A stretch of 64,000 bases of DNA, taken from Sulfopaludibacter sp035606355 (GTDB lineage: Bacteria; Acidobacteriota; Terriglobia; Bryobacterales; Bryobacteraceae). The position numbers and the translations under genes were made by a program. The stretch's first letter is position 1, and each line of letters begins with the position of its first letter. A model generated the notes under the pieces. It did no database searches. It had not been told where the DNA came from and saw nothing but the letters and a program-made list of their open reading frames with translations. The stretch spans positions 62,001 through 126,000 of the forward strand of contig DATNFO010000054.1 in the NCBI GenBank assembly GCA_035606355.1, read 5' to 3'. This document shows, in pieces, positions 28,309 to 37,292 of this stretch.

Positions 28309-29538
28309 ATGGAATTATTTAAGAACACAAATTACGATTTCCTAGGCAAGAAGTGGCCGTTCATTATTGCCTCGCTGGTGCTTACGATTGCCGGACTGGG
28401 AAGTGTTTTCTTCTGGCACGGCATGAACTACGGCATCGATTTCAAGGGCGGAGCGATGATGACTGTGCGGTTTAAGGATACGCCGCCGGTGGACCGCATC
28501 CGCAGTGCGATGTCGCATGCCATCAAGGGCGAAGTGACCGTTCAGAATTTCACGGGCGGCACGGCGCAGAATTCGGTGGTGATCGGTACGGAGCTCCAGG
28601 AAGAGCGGCTCCTGAACAAGAACCGGCAGGCCATGCAGGATGTGCTCAATGCGACCTTCGGAGATCCGAACAACGGCAAGCTGGATCTGAATAATACCAG
28701 CGAGCAGTCGCTCGAGGGCCGTCTGCGGGATACGCTAGCCACAGCGGGCGCTCCGATGAGCGATCAGCAGATCAAGACGCTCGCGACGAACATCCTGGAA
28801 GCGCGCGATAAGCAGTATTCGGGTCTGATCACGGATTACAAGCAGGTGTCCGGCGTGCCCGGCATGAATCCGGGTGTAATGAACGCGCTGCAGCAGGTCA
28901 CTTACCTGGCGCCGTTCCACATCGGCGAAGTCGAAATGGTGGGCCCCAAGGTGGGCGCGGAATTGCGAACGAAGGCCGTGCTGGCGACGCTGTACGCGCT
29001 GGCGGGAATGCTGGTTTATATCGCTTTCCGTTTCGAATGGATTTATGGGTTAGGCGCGGTGATCGCGGTGTTCCACGACACGATCATTACAGTGGGACTG
29101 TTCTCGCTGTTCAATGAGCAGATTTCGATGACGGTGATCGCGGCGCTGTTGACCCTGGTCGGTTATTCGATGAATGACACGATCGTGATCTTCGACCGTA
29201 TTCGCGAGAATCTGAAGCTCTCGCGGCGCGAGCCGCTGGAGCAGGTGATGAACCGCGCGGTGAACCAGACGTTGAGCCGGACGGTGATGACCAGCGGCCT
29301 GACGTTCCTGACTGTGATCGCGCTGTTCCTGTTTGGCGGGCCGGTGCTGCATGGGTTCAGTTTTGCGCTGGTTTGCGGCATCATCGTAGGAACGTATTCG
29401 AGCGTGTTTATCGCCAGCCCGATCGTGTTGTTCTGGCACAATTACACCGATCAGCGGAAGAAGACGGCGCCCGTGGTGGCGTCAGCCCCGCGCGTGGAAG
29501 CAGTTCGCAGTAAGAGCACGACCAAGGCGGTCAAGTAA
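28309..29538 (+). CDS. secF: Protein translocase subunit SecF
   Basis: 409 residues, longer than the roughly 320 of E. coli. The first helix (FIIASLVLTIAGLGSVFFW) is followed by YGIDFKGGAMMTVRF, then a periplasmic domain enlarged to about 190 residues by an insert (KNRQAMQDVLNATFGDPNNG ... ARDKQYSGLITDYKQ). Helices 2-6 include VLATLYALAGMLVYIAFRFEW, AVIAVFHDTIITVGLFSLF, VIAALLTLVGYSMNDTIVIFDRIRENL and FSFALVCGIIVGTYSSVFIASPIVLFW. The D in VIFDRIREN is conserved. A basic tail ends in KSTTKAVK. It acts with SecD; the insert may dock additional envelope partners, which is inference. Confidence 0.96.
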   Translation: MELFKNTNYDFLGKKWPFIIASLVLTIAGLGSVFFWHGMNYGIDFKGGAMMTVRFKDTPPVDRIRSAMSHAIKGEVTVQNFTGGTAQNSVVIGTELQEERLLNKNRQAMQDVLNATFGDPNNGKLDLNNTSEQSLEGRLRDTLATAGAPMSDQQIKTLATNILEARDKQYSGLITDYKQVSGVPGMNPGVMNALQQVTYLAPFHIGEVEMVGPKVGAELRTKAVLATLYALAGMLVYIAFRFEWIYGLGAVIAVFHDTIITVGLFSLFNEQISMTVIAALLTLVGYSMNDTIVIFDRIRENLKLSRREPLEQVMNRAVNQTLSRTVMTSGLTFLTVIALFLFGGPVLHGFSFALVCGIIVGTYSSVFIASPIVLFWHNYTDQRKKTAPVVASAPRVEAVRSKSTTKAVK

Positions 29539-29589
29539 GAGTCCCGGCGCGCGGCAAGGGGTCGCGCGGCCGCAGGGAAAGGAAGTCTC

Positions 29590-30357
29590 ATGTTTGAGCA
29601 GACGTTTGTACAAACGGGTAAGACGAAAAAGGGCTACACGGTAATCGTTTCGGCCCTTGTCCAGCTAGCGCTCGTCGGCGTCGGTGTGATCATTCCGATG
29701 TGGTATTTCGACGCGCTCCCAACGGCACAGTTGCAGAGCATGCTGGTTGCGCCGCCTCCTCCGCCTCCTCCTCCACCGCCACCGCCGCCGGCTACTGCTA
29801 TGCCGAAGCCGGTGAAAGTGATTCCGCGCCAGTTCGATGGAAGCAAGCTGATGGCGCCCAAGGTCGTCCCTAAAGAAATCGCGCAGATTAAGGAAGAAGA
29901 ACTGGCGCCTCCATCGTCCGGTGTCGGCGTGGTCGGCGGCGTTCCGGGCGGCGTGGCCGGCGGAACTCCGGGCGGCGTCCTCGGTGGAATCATCGGCAGC
30001 GTGCCTTCGGCCGCTCCGCCTCCACCTCCTCCCGTAAAGAAAGAGCCGCCACCTCCTCCGACTCCGCAGCGCATCCGCGTCGGCGGCAACGTGCAGCAAG
30101 CCAAGCTGATCCGTCAGCCGCACCCTGTTTACCCGCCGCTCGCCAAGCAGGCGCGTATCTCAGGCACGGTGCACCTCAACGCGGTCATCGCGAAGGATGG
30201 CACCATCCAGGACCTTAAAGTGATCAGCGGACATCCGCTGCTCATCCAGGCCGCGCTCGACGCGGTGAAACAGTGGGTATACGCCCCGACCCTCCTCAAC
30301 GGGGAGCCGGTAGAGGTTGTGACTCAAATCGACGTGAACTTCACGTTGAGCCAGTAA
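29590..30357 (+). CDS. Energy transducer TonB
   Basis: 255 residues. One membrane helix (VIVSALVQLALVGVGVIIPMW) is followed by an uninterrupted run of 13 prolines (about residues 56-68), a glycine-rich linker with VGGVPGGVAGGTPGGVLGG, a second proline run, and a C-terminal TonB domain: IRQPHPVYPPLAKQARISGTVHLNAVIAKDGTI ... LLIQAALDAVKQWVYAPTLLNGEPVEV. TonB carries energy from the inner-membrane ExbB/ExbD motor to outer-membrane receptors. Those motor genes follow directly (exbB, exbD, exbD). The gene starts 51 bp after secF, so it may be read from the sec operon or from its own promoter. Confidence 0.93.
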   Translation: MFEQTFVQTGKTKKGYTVIVSALVQLALVGVGVIIPMWYFDALPTAQLQSMLVAPPPPPPPPPPPPPATAMPKPVKVIPRQFDGSKLMAPKVVPKEIAQIKEEELAPPSSGVGVVGGVPGGVAGGTPGGVLGGIIGSVPSAAPPPPPPVKKEPPPPPTPQRIRVGGNVQQAKLIRQPHPVYPPLAKQARISGTVHLNAVIAKDGTIQDLKVISGHPLLIQAALDAVKQWVYAPTLLNGEPVEVVTQIDVNFTLSQ

Positions 30358-30426
30358 CCCGAACGTCTGTTCCGGACGTCGGTAGTAAGGTAACTCTAAT
30401 TTCAACTCGCAGGAGAGAGAAGAAGA

Positions 30427-31164
30427 ATGTTTCTGCACATGCAAACACTTGCACTTTACTTGCTTCAAGACAACAGCGGGGTAGGCTGGGATCCGGTACA
30501 CCTCTGGGGTCAGATGGGATCGCTTGCCAAAGCGGTCGTTATCGGTCTGTTCATCATGTCCGCGTATTCCATCGGCGTCATGATTGACCGCATTATGGCC
30601 TACAACGCAGCCCGCAAGCAGTCGCGCGCGTTCGCGCCGGCGGTGGCCGGAGCGCTCCGCGAAGGCAAACTGGACGAAGCGGTGAAGATTGCCGACCGTT
30701 ACAAGAAGAGCCACCTGGCGAAGGTTGTTGTCGCCGGGCTGCAGGAATTCCAGGCCCATCAGATTTCCAGCGAAATCCCGGGTGAAGAAATCGAAGCTTC
30801 CAAGCGCGCTCTGGAACGCGCCGAAGCGATTGTGCACGCCGAACTGAAGCGCGGCGTCAGCGGCCTTGCCACTATCGGTTCCACGGCTCCGTTCGTCGGA
30901 CTGTTCGGAACGGTCGCGGGCATCATCAACGCGTTCAAAGGCATTTCGACCGAAAAGTCGACCGGTCTGGGCGCGGTGGCCGGTGGTATTTCGGAAGCTC
31001 TGGTTACCACGGCTATCGGTCTCTTCGTGGCTATCCCGGCTGTCTGGATGTTCAACTATTTCACGAACAAGATTGAAGCCTTCGACGTGGAAATGGGGAA
31101 CTCCTCCAGCGAGCTGATCGACTACTTCCTGAAGCGCAGCCAGCGCGGCGCCGTTCGCAAGTAG
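30427..31164 (+). CDS. exbB: MotA/TolQ/ExbB proton channel protein
   Basis: 245 residues. Three membrane helices are visible: SLAKAVVIGLFIMSAYSIGVMIDRI (about 30-55), STAPFVGLFGTVAGIINAF (about 155-175) and GGISEALVTTAIGLFVAIPAVWMFNYF (about 185-212). The motifs GLATIGSTAPFVGLFGTVAGI and ISEALVTTAIGLFVAIPAV are diagnostic. ExbB pentamers around an ExbD dimer form the proton-driven motor for TonB. It lies 69 bp after tonB and is followed by two exbD genes. A TolQ role cannot be excluded from sequence alone, but the tonB neighbour favours ExbB. Confidence 0.94.
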   Translation: MFLHMQTLALYLLQDNSGVGWDPVHLWGQMGSLAKAVVIGLFIMSAYSIGVMIDRIMAYNAARKQSRAFAPAVAGALREGKLDEAVKIADRYKKSHLAKVVVAGLQEFQAHQISSEIPGEEIEASKRALERAEAIVHAELKRGVSGLATIGSTAPFVGLFGTVAGIINAFKGISTEKSTGLGAVAGGISEALVTTAIGLFVAIPAVWMFNYFTNKIEAFDVEMGNSSSELIDYFLKRSQRGAVRK

Positions 31165-31275
31165 TTTCGGATCCACAAGAGAAGTAGATAGAAATCCGGC
31201 GAGTTGAACTGAGGGAGCCTGGCAACAATGTCAGGCTCCCACTCTCCAGCCCGATTCGGTTTCGTGGAGAAGACA

Positions 31276-31761
<486 letters not shown>

Positions 31762-31791
31762 ATAGACAAAGAATTTTAAGGAGTTACTACT

Positions 31792-32214
31792 ATGGGAATG
31801 TCAGTCGGCGGTGGCGGTGGCGTTAAGAGCGATATCAATATGACGCCGATGATCGACGTGCTTCTGGTGCTGATCATCATTTTTATGGTGATTACGCCCC
31901 TGACGCCGAAAGGTCTGGAGGCCCTGGTTCCGCAGCCTCCGCCGCCCAATGCGCCCCCGAATCAATCGGATCAGCGCACGGTGGTCATCACGATCGACGG
32001 CAACCACACCGTCCAGATTAATGGCGAGACCAGCGACTATGACCGTCTTGGCGGCCGTCTCGAAGACATCTTCAAGACGCGCGCCGAACGCGTTGTCTTC
32101 GTCAAGGGCGACCCGACGATCGAGTTTTCGTGGGTAGCCAAGGCGATCGATATCGCCCACGGCGCAGGTATCGACAAGGTCGGTCTGATGCCGTTCAAGG
32201 ACCTCGGACAATAG
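31792..32214 (+). CDS. exbD: Biopolymer transport protein ExbD/TolR (second copy)
   Basis: 140 residues, shorter than the first copy. It opens with a glycine-rich stretch (MGMSVGGGGGVKSDINMTPMIDVLLVLIIIFMVITPL), with the aspartate of the helix in MIDVLLVL. The periplasmic domain has VVITIDGNHTVQINGETSDYDRLGGRLEDIFKTRAERVVFVKGDPTIEFSWVAKAIDIAHGAGIDKVGLMP. It starts 30 bp after the first exbD, with GGAG nearby. The two copies share only the family features, so they are old paralogues and not a recent duplication. Confidence 0.94.
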   Translation: MGMSVGGGGGVKSDINMTPMIDVLLVLIIIFMVITPLTPKGLEALVPQPPPPNAPPNQSDQRTVVITIDGNHTVQINGETSDYDRLGGRLEDIFKTRAERVVFVKGDPTIEFSWVAKAIDIAHGAGIDKVGLMPFKDLGQ

Positions 32215-32228
32215 GAGCCGTACGAGCG

Positions 32229-33044
32229 ATGCGCAAACCGATTCTGATTTTAGCGGTAGCCGCACTGGCGATTCTGGGCACGAGCTGCACGAAGCTGAAA
32301 GCGCGCGATGAGCTCGGCAAGGGCGTGGCCGCCTTTAAGAACGCGCAGTATCCGGAGGCCGTCGAGCACTTCAAAACCGCGGTCGATCTGGACCCGAACT
32401 TCCCGACCGCCCGGCTGTACCTGGCCACTGCTTACATGCAGCAGTACATTCCCGGCGCCGAATCCACCGAGAACAAACAGTTCGCCACCGCGGCCCACGA
32501 CCAGTTCATGAAGGTGCTGGATACGGACCCGAAGAACACCGTGGCCATGGCTTCCATCGCCTCCCTGTACCTGAACGAAAAGCAGTGGGATGAAGCGCAG
32601 AAGTGGTACGAGAAGCTCGCCGCCACCGATCCTAAGAACGCCGACGCGTTCTACTCGATCGGCTTCATCGCGTGGTCCAAGTGGTATCCGGTATATGGAA
32701 AAGCGCGTGCCGAACTCGGCATGAAGCCGGAAGATCCGGGCCCGATCAAAGACAAGAAAGTAAAAGAGGACCTCAAGGAGAAGTACGGCCCCATCATCGA
32801 TAACGGGCTGAAGGCGCTCGACCAGTGCCTCCAGATCAACCCCGAGTACGACGATGCAATGGCCTACGAGAACCTCCTCATCCGCGAGCGCGCGGACTTG
32901 ATGGACGACAAAACCCAGTACGAAGAGCAAATCAAGATCGCCGATAACTGGGTGCAAAAGGCGCTGGCAACGAAGAAGATCAAAGCCGAGCGCAAAGAGA
33001 AGTCCACCGGCGGCGGTATCGTCGCGGACCCGAACGCGAAGTAA
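32229..33044 (+). CDS. TPR-repeat lipoprotein
   Basis: 271 residues from the ATG at 32229. The start MRKPILILAVAALAILGTSCTKL is a signal peptide with a plausible lipobox cysteine. TPR-like helices follow: GKGVAAFKNAQYPEAVEHFKTAVDLDPNFPTARLYLATAYMQQ, DQFMKVLDTDPKNTVAMASIASLYLNEKQWDEAQKWYEKLAATDPKNADAFYSIG, and LKALDQCLQINPEYDDAMAYENLLIRER. The gene is 14 bp after the second exbD and ends the sec-ton run. The position suggests a periplasmic scaffold for the TonB machinery or for exported proteins; no direct evidence of the partner. Confidence 0.85.
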   Translation: MRKPILILAVAALAILGTSCTKLKARDELGKGVAAFKNAQYPEAVEHFKTAVDLDPNFPTARLYLATAYMQQYIPGAESTENKQFATAAHDQFMKVLDTDPKNTVAMASIASLYLNEKQWDEAQKWYEKLAATDPKNADAFYSIGFIAWSKWYPVYGKARAELGMKPEDPGPIKDKKVKEDLKEKYGPIIDNGLKALDQCLQINPEYDDAMAYENLLIRERADLMDDKTQYEEQIKIADNWVQKALATKKIKAERKEKSTGGGIVADPNAK

Positions 33045-33055
33045 AACTACCTCAC

Positions 33056-33137
33056 CGCAGAGACGCAGAGGGCGCAGAGATTTCGCAGAGAAACATAGAG
33101 TTCTCTGCGTTGTCTCTGCGCCCTCTGCGTCTCTGCG
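33056..33137. repeat. Long nested hairpin of gcagagacgcagag type upstream of relA
   Basis: A perfect 25-bp inverted repeat (33056-33080 with 33113-33137) encloses a second stem (CGCAGAGAA 33084-33092 with TTCTCTGCG 33101-33109). The total hairpin is about 82 nt. Low-complexity 'cgcagagacgcagagg' sequences of this kind occur in many soil bacteria and are repeated before purH in this window. It ends one base before an in-frame TTG and 27 bp before the likely relA start. Confidence 0.8.
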
Positions 33138-33164
33138 TTGAATGTTCGCTACAATCGAAGTAGA

Positions 33165-35390
33165 GTGCCCTCCGAGTCGGTAAGCCTTTCCGAATCTCAG
33201 CCCGTACAACCGCCAGACCCGGTTGAGCAGCTCTACCGCGAGCTCGAAGACAAAATCCACGAGTACCGCCCGAAAGACGACCTCACCGTCTTACGCAAAG
33301 CGTTCACCTTCGCCAGCAAATACCACGAGGGTCAGGCCCGCAGTTCCGGCGAACCCTATATGGTGCATCCGGTCATGGTTGCGCACATCCTCGCCGGCAT
33401 GCGCATGGACGTCGTCGCCATGGAAACCGGACTCCTCCACGACGTCGTCGAGGACACCAGCGTAACCGTCGACCAGGTCCGCAAAGAATTCGGTGAAGAA
33501 GTGGCGCGCTGCGTCGATGGCGTCACCAAGCTGACCAAGCTCGATTTTTTCAACGCTGAAGAGCGGCAGGCGGAAAGCTTCCGCAAAATGCTGCTCGCCA
33601 TGGTGGAAGATATCCGCGTCATCATGGTCAAGCTTGCCGACCGCATCCACAACATGCGCACGCTCGGCTACCTCAGCCCCGAACGGCGCGAACGGATTGC
33701 CCGCGAGACCATAGAGATCTACGCGCCCATTGCCCACCGCCTGGGTATGGGCAAAATCCGTGGCGAGCTTGAAGACCTCGCGTTTCAACACCTCGAGCCC
33801 GATGCCTATGAAGAGATCATGGGCAAGATCGAATCGCAGCGGCATTCCAACGAAGAGTTTCTCGAAGAAGTGCGCCAGACCGTCGAAGCCGAGTTGCGGC
33901 GCGAAGGCATTCCGGCGCGCATCGATGGCCGCGTGAAGCGTCCTTACTCCGTTTTCCAGAAACTGCGCCGGCAGAAGATCACAGTCGATCAGGTTTACGA
34001 TCTGATGGCGCTCCGCATCATCACGGATTCGGTCAAGAACTGCTACGCGGCCCTTGGCGTCATCCACAACAAGTGGCGCCCGATTCCGGGACGCATCAAA
34101 GACTTTATCGCGATTCCGCGTCCGAATCTCTATCAATCCCTGCACACCAGCGTCGTAGGCCCGCACGGCCAGACGTTCGAAGTGCAGATCCGGACCGAGG
34201 AGATGCACCGCATCGCCGAAGAGGGCATCGCCGCGCACTGGAAGTATAAGGAGGGCCGCAAGGGACCAGCCGCCGACGATCAGCGCATCGTCTGGCTGCG
34301 GCATCTGGTCGAGTGGCAGCGCGACGTGCAGGACCCCGGCGAATTTATGTCCACTCTCAAAGTGGACCTCTATCCGGAAGAGGCCTACACCTTCACGCCT
34401 CGCGGCAAGGTCATCGTCCTTCCGCGCGACGCCACGCCGATCGATTTCGCGTACGCCATTCACTCGGACGTGGGGGCCACGTGTGTCGGCGCGAAAGTAA
34501 ACGGCCGAATCGTGCCTCTGCGGTCGTCGCTGCGCAATGGCGACATCGTCGAGATCATGACGCAGCCCGGGCACCAGCCGAGCAAGGACTGGCTGGCGTT
34601 CGTCAAGACCACGCGCGCGCGCAACAAAATCAAGCACGTCATCAACGCAAGCGAGCGTGCGAAGGCCATCGAGATCGGCGAGAAGTATCTGGAGAAAGAG
34701 GCGCGCCGCCTGGGGGTGCAGATCGGCAAAATCGGCCGCGCCGAACTCGAGAATGTGGCCGGCGAGTACGGGTTCAGCAAGATGGAAGACCTGTACGCGG
34801 CCCTGGGCTACGGCAAATACTCCGCTCGCCAGGTGCTCTGCAAAGTCGCGCCGGACCAGGTGAAGGATGAGCCCGAAGGCCGCGCCATCGCGCCTCCCGC
34901 GCCCGGTCCGCAGACGGTTCCCGGCAGGCCGGCGGATGCAGATGCGGTCATTCGCGTAGTCGGCGTCGATGACCTGCTGGTGTATCGTGCGAAGTGCTGC
35001 AATCCCATCAAAGGCGAGGCCATCGTCGGCTACGTGACGCGAGGCAAGGGAGTGGCGGTGCACTCCAAGATGTGCCCCAATGTGCAGAATCTGATGTACG
35101 ACGTGGAGCGCAAGATCGAAGTGGAGTGGGCGCGCGCCGCAGCCGACGCCTTCCCGGTGCGCATCGTGGTGCATACCGACGACCGGCCGGGTATGCTCAA
35201 TCAGCTCACCAGCATCTTCTCCGACGAGAATACGAATATCCGCAGCCTGGAAGCGAAGACGGAAGTCGACCAGGCAGGCGGCATCGTGGAAATGACTGTT
35301 GACGTCCGCGATAAAAAGCAACTGGAGAAACTCGTCGCGGCGATGCGCCGTATCTCCGGCGTGCGCGACGTCGAGCGCCTCTTCAACTGA
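33165..35390 (+). CDS. Bifunctional (p)ppGpp synthetase/hydrolase, RelA/SpoT family
   Basis: 741 residues from a GTG at 33165; a TTG at 33138 is the alternative. Domains in order: HD hydrolase with H54 (SKYHEGQ), HPVMVAHIL, HD pair at 92-93 (LLHDVVEDT) and LADRIHNMRTL; synthetase with RIKDFIAIPRPNLYQSLHTSVVG and EVQIRTEEMHRIAEEGIAAHWKYKEG; TGS (DLYPEEAYTFTPRGKVIVLPRDATPIDFAYAIHSDVG); a helical and zinc-finger region (RAKCCNPIKGEAIVGYVTRGKGVAVHSKMC); and a C-terminal ACT domain. The HD site and the basic RxKD synthetase motif both look intact, which fits a dual-function Rel enzyme controlling the stringent response. DUF971 follows after 2 bp. Confidence 0.96.
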   Translation: MPSESVSLSESQPVQPPDPVEQLYRELEDKIHEYRPKDDLTVLRKAFTFASKYHEGQARSSGEPYMVHPVMVAHILAGMRMDVVAMETGLLHDVVEDTSVTVDQVRKEFGEEVARCVDGVTKLTKLDFFNAEERQAESFRKMLLAMVEDIRVIMVKLADRIHNMRTLGYLSPERRERIARETIEIYAPIAHRLGMGKIRGELEDLAFQHLEPDAYEEIMGKIESQRHSNEEFLEEVRQTVEAELRREGIPARIDGRVKRPYSVFQKLRRQKITVDQVYDLMALRIITDSVKNCYAALGVIHNKWRPIPGRIKDFIAIPRPNLYQSLHTSVVGPHGQTFEVQIRTEEMHRIAEEGIAAHWKYKEGRKGPAADDQRIVWLRHLVEWQRDVQDPGEFMSTLKVDLYPEEAYTFTPRGKVIVLPRDATPIDFAYAIHSDVGATCVGAKVNGRIVPLRSSLRNGDIVEIMTQPGHQPSKDWLAFVKTTRARNKIKHVINASERAKAIEIGEKYLEKEARRLGVQIGKIGRAELENVAGEYGFSKMEDLYAALGYGKYSARQVLCKVAPDQVKDEPEGRAIAPPAPGPQTVPGRPADADAVIRVVGVDDLLVYRAKCCNPIKGEAIVGYVTRGKGVAVHSKMCPNVQNLMYDVERKIEVEWARAAADAFPVRIVVHTDDRPGMLNQLTSIFSDENTNIRSLEAKTEVDQAGGIVEMTVDVRDKKQLEKLVAAMRRISGVRDVERLFN

Positions 35391-35392
35391 AC

Positions 35393-35749
35393 ATGAGTCC
35401 AGCAACTCCAGCAACCGACCCGGAACACATCGCGATCTCCAAGAGCAAGGGGATCGGTATCGATTGGAAGGACGGCCATCGCAGCGAGTACGGGTTGACG
35501 TACCTGCGCGACAAATGCCCCTGCGCAAGCTGCACGGGGGCTCACGGAACGCCGCCGCGCGAACCGGAATCCGCCAATCCGTTCCAGATGTACAAGCCCG
35601 TGCTCAAGATGCTGAGCGTCGAGCCGGTAGGGAACTACGCGATCCGAATCAACTGGAGTGACGGGCACAACAGCGGAATCTACTCCTGGGAACACTTCCG
35701 GGAAATCTGCCCGTGCGCGGAATGCCGGGGCGCGCAATCCGGACGCTGA
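35393..35749 (+). CDS. DUF971 (gamma-butyrobetaine hydroxylase N-terminal-like) protein
   Basis: 118 residues. The core IGIDWKDGHRSEYGLTYLRDKCPCASCTG ... LSVEPVGNYAIRINWSDGHNSGIYSWEHFREICPCAECRG matches DUF971, with two CPCxxC cysteine pairs likely to bind a metal. Such small proteins occur near iron-sulphur and carnitine-related genes, and their role is unsettled. It begins 2 bp after relA and should be co-transcribed. Its last third and the following terminator are tandemly duplicated at 35801-35976 as a damaged copy. Confidence 0.88.
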   Translation: MSPATPATDPEHIAISKSKGIGIDWKDGHRSEYGLTYLRDKCPCASCTGAHGTPPREPESANPFQMYKPVLKMLSVEPVGNYAIRINWSDGHNSGIYSWEHFREICPCAECRGAQSGR

Positions 35750-35800
35750 TGAACGCAGATCAACGCGGATAGACAAAAGATGCGGCCCCCGAAGGAGCCG

Positions 35801-35976
35801 TGCTCGAGATGCTGAGCGTCGAGCCGGTAGGGAACTACGCGATCCGAATCAACTGGAGCGACGGCCACAACTCCGGAATCTACTCCTCGGAGCATTTCCG
35901 GGAAGACGCAATCGGGACGCTGATGAACGCAGATCAACGCGGATAAAAACAAAAGAGGCGGCCCCCGAAGGAGCCG
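35801..35976 (+). pseudogene. Tandem partial duplicate of the DUF971 3' end and terminator
   Basis: Bases 35801-35976 repeat 35601-35800. The copied codons still read LEMLSVEPVGNYAIRINWSDGHNSGIYSSEHFRE, but the segment for the second CPCxxC pair is deleted (about 24 bp), and there is no start codon region. The copy includes the intergenic ATGAACGCAGATCAACGCGG stretch and the terminator arm GCGGCCCCCGAAGGAGCCG. Differences between copies are mostly synonymous or small, so the duplication is recent on this scale but not new. Confidence 0.85.
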
Positions 35977-35980
35977 CCTC
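35942..35980 (-). terminator. Intrinsic terminator for the minus-strand tonB gene
   Basis: GAGGCGGC (35955-35962) pairs with GCCGCCTC (35973-35980). Read on the minus strand the hairpin is followed by TTTTGTTTTT (35945-35954), a clear U-tract. It lies about 50 bp after the tonB stop. An older, damaged version of the hairpin remains at 35781-35800 from the duplication. Confidence 0.85.
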
Positions 35981-36028
35981 GTTGAATTGCGTTATCGGCG
36001 TTAATCTGCGTCCGATAATTCTTCGCCT

Positions 36029-37021
36029 CTATAGCAACCTGAAATTGACTTCGATGCTAGCGGCCACAGGCACCGGCTTTCCGTCTTTCATGCCGGGCTT
36101 GAATTTCCACTGCTTTACTGCTTCGATGGCCTTTTCATCCAGACCCAGACCGAGGCTGTGCAGCACCTTGATGTTCGTCGCCTTGCCGTCCACGCCGACT
36201 TCCACGTACAGCGTTACAGTGCCCTGATATTTGGCCTTCCGAGCTTCTTCGGAGTATTCGGGCTCTTTCTTGAACAGGAGAGTCGGAGCGCTCACGCCGC
36301 CGCCCACCTTGTACACGCCGCCGCCGAATCCACCGCCTTCACCAGGTCCAACGCCGCCGCCCGAACCGGAGCCGACGCCGCCGCCCTTACCCGAACCGAT
36401 GCCGCCGCCCGAACCCGTGCCGTTCGAAGGTGGCCCGATCTTGCCGAGCGGGTCGCCATAATTCGGCATGTTGATGTTCGGCAGAGGAACGTTCGGATCG
36501 GCCAGAATCGAAGGATCCATCGACAACTTCGGCGCCGTATTGTTGACCACCGCGGAAGGCGGCACGAACTGGCGAACCGCAGCTTTCGGCAGCTTGCCTT
36601 TGCTAGCGGCCAGCAGCGACCGATCGCCACCGCCACCGCCGCCCTGCATCGTTTGCTTTTTGGCCGGCGCTACAGGCGGAGGAGCAAGATCGGCGGGCAT
36701 GATGATCGTGACCGTCTTCTTGATCTGATCCCGCACCGTATGGCTCGACAACACCGTGAACAGCAGCGCCACAACCCCGAGTTGGAAACCGGTGGACATC
36801 ATGAACGACTTCTTCTGGCGCCCGTACAGGCCCCAGATGTCTTTCACGGCGACCGGCTTCGAAGTCAGTTCCAGGGGCGGAAGCTTCGGCGGATTGATGA
36901 TCTCTTTGATGTTGGCGAACAGCGAACGATACCACGGCGCTTCGACGTCTTCGTTGAAAAGACGGGAAAGATGGTCATCCGCATTTGGAAACGGGTTGTT
37001 GGGTTGCGACTGATCAGCCAT
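36029..37021 (-). CDS. TonB-type protein with glycine-rich linker
   Basis: 330 residues from the ATG at 37021, which has GGTGG about 6 bp upstream. An N-terminal cytoplasmic part (about 1-75) precedes one membrane helix (SFMMSTGFQLGVVALLFTVL). A linker follows that is rich in proline, then glycine/serine (GSGGGIGSGKGGGVGSG and more, about 205-245). The C-terminal TonB fold is KKEPEYSEEARKAKYQGTVTLYVEVGVDGKA ... LDEKAIEAVKQWKFKPGMKDGKPVPVAASIEVNF. The long cytoplasmic lead and the Gly-rich instead of Pro-rich spacer differ from the tonB in the exb operon. It stands alone with a strong terminator. Partner receptors not in the window. Confidence 0.9.
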   Translation of the reverse strand: MADQSQPNNPFPNADDHLSRLFNEDVEAPWYRSLFANIKEIINPPKLPPLELTSKPVAVKDIWGLYGRQKKSFMMSTGFQLGVVALLFTVLSSHTVRDQIKKTVTIIMPADLAPPPVAPAKKQTMQGGGGGGDRSLLAASKGKLPKAAVRQFVPPSAVVNNTAPKLSMDPSILADPNVPLPNINMPNYGDPLGKIGPPSNGTGSGGGIGSGKGGGVGSGSGGGVGPGEGGGFGGGVYKVGGGVSAPTLLFKKEPEYSEEARKAKYQGTVTLYVEVGVDGKATNIKVLHSLGLGLDEKAIEAVKQWKFKPGMKDGKPVPVAASIEVNFRLL

Positions 37022-37292
37022 TTTTATCCACCAGCTCACATGAGGAGCCGCTGTCTTCGATTATTGGACGCTCGCGGTAGCTCCGTCGTTACAGCTTTTG
37101 GAAACTTCCGCACCCATGGATATCTGGTACGAGTCTATCATACAGGCGTCCATCGAGCTTGTAAATGCAACGAGATGGCCATAGGGCGGCCCGGTACCGG
37201 GGAATCCCCAGAATTCCATAAATGGAATTGTTGAGAATCCCGGCAAATTGGACCTTGGCAGTCTGGCCTCAAGGGCGTCAGAATCGATACTG

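Noticed and set aside
29755..29800. DNA slippage locus in the 13-proline run of tonB
   Set aside because: Proline codons alternate (CCT, CCG, CCA, CCC), so the DNA is not a uniform repeat; the run is a normal TonB spacer feature.
33291..35528. A 745-codon minus-strand frame opposite the Rel gene
   Set aside because: Shadow of a conserved five-domain Rel protein; composition is that of reversed codons.
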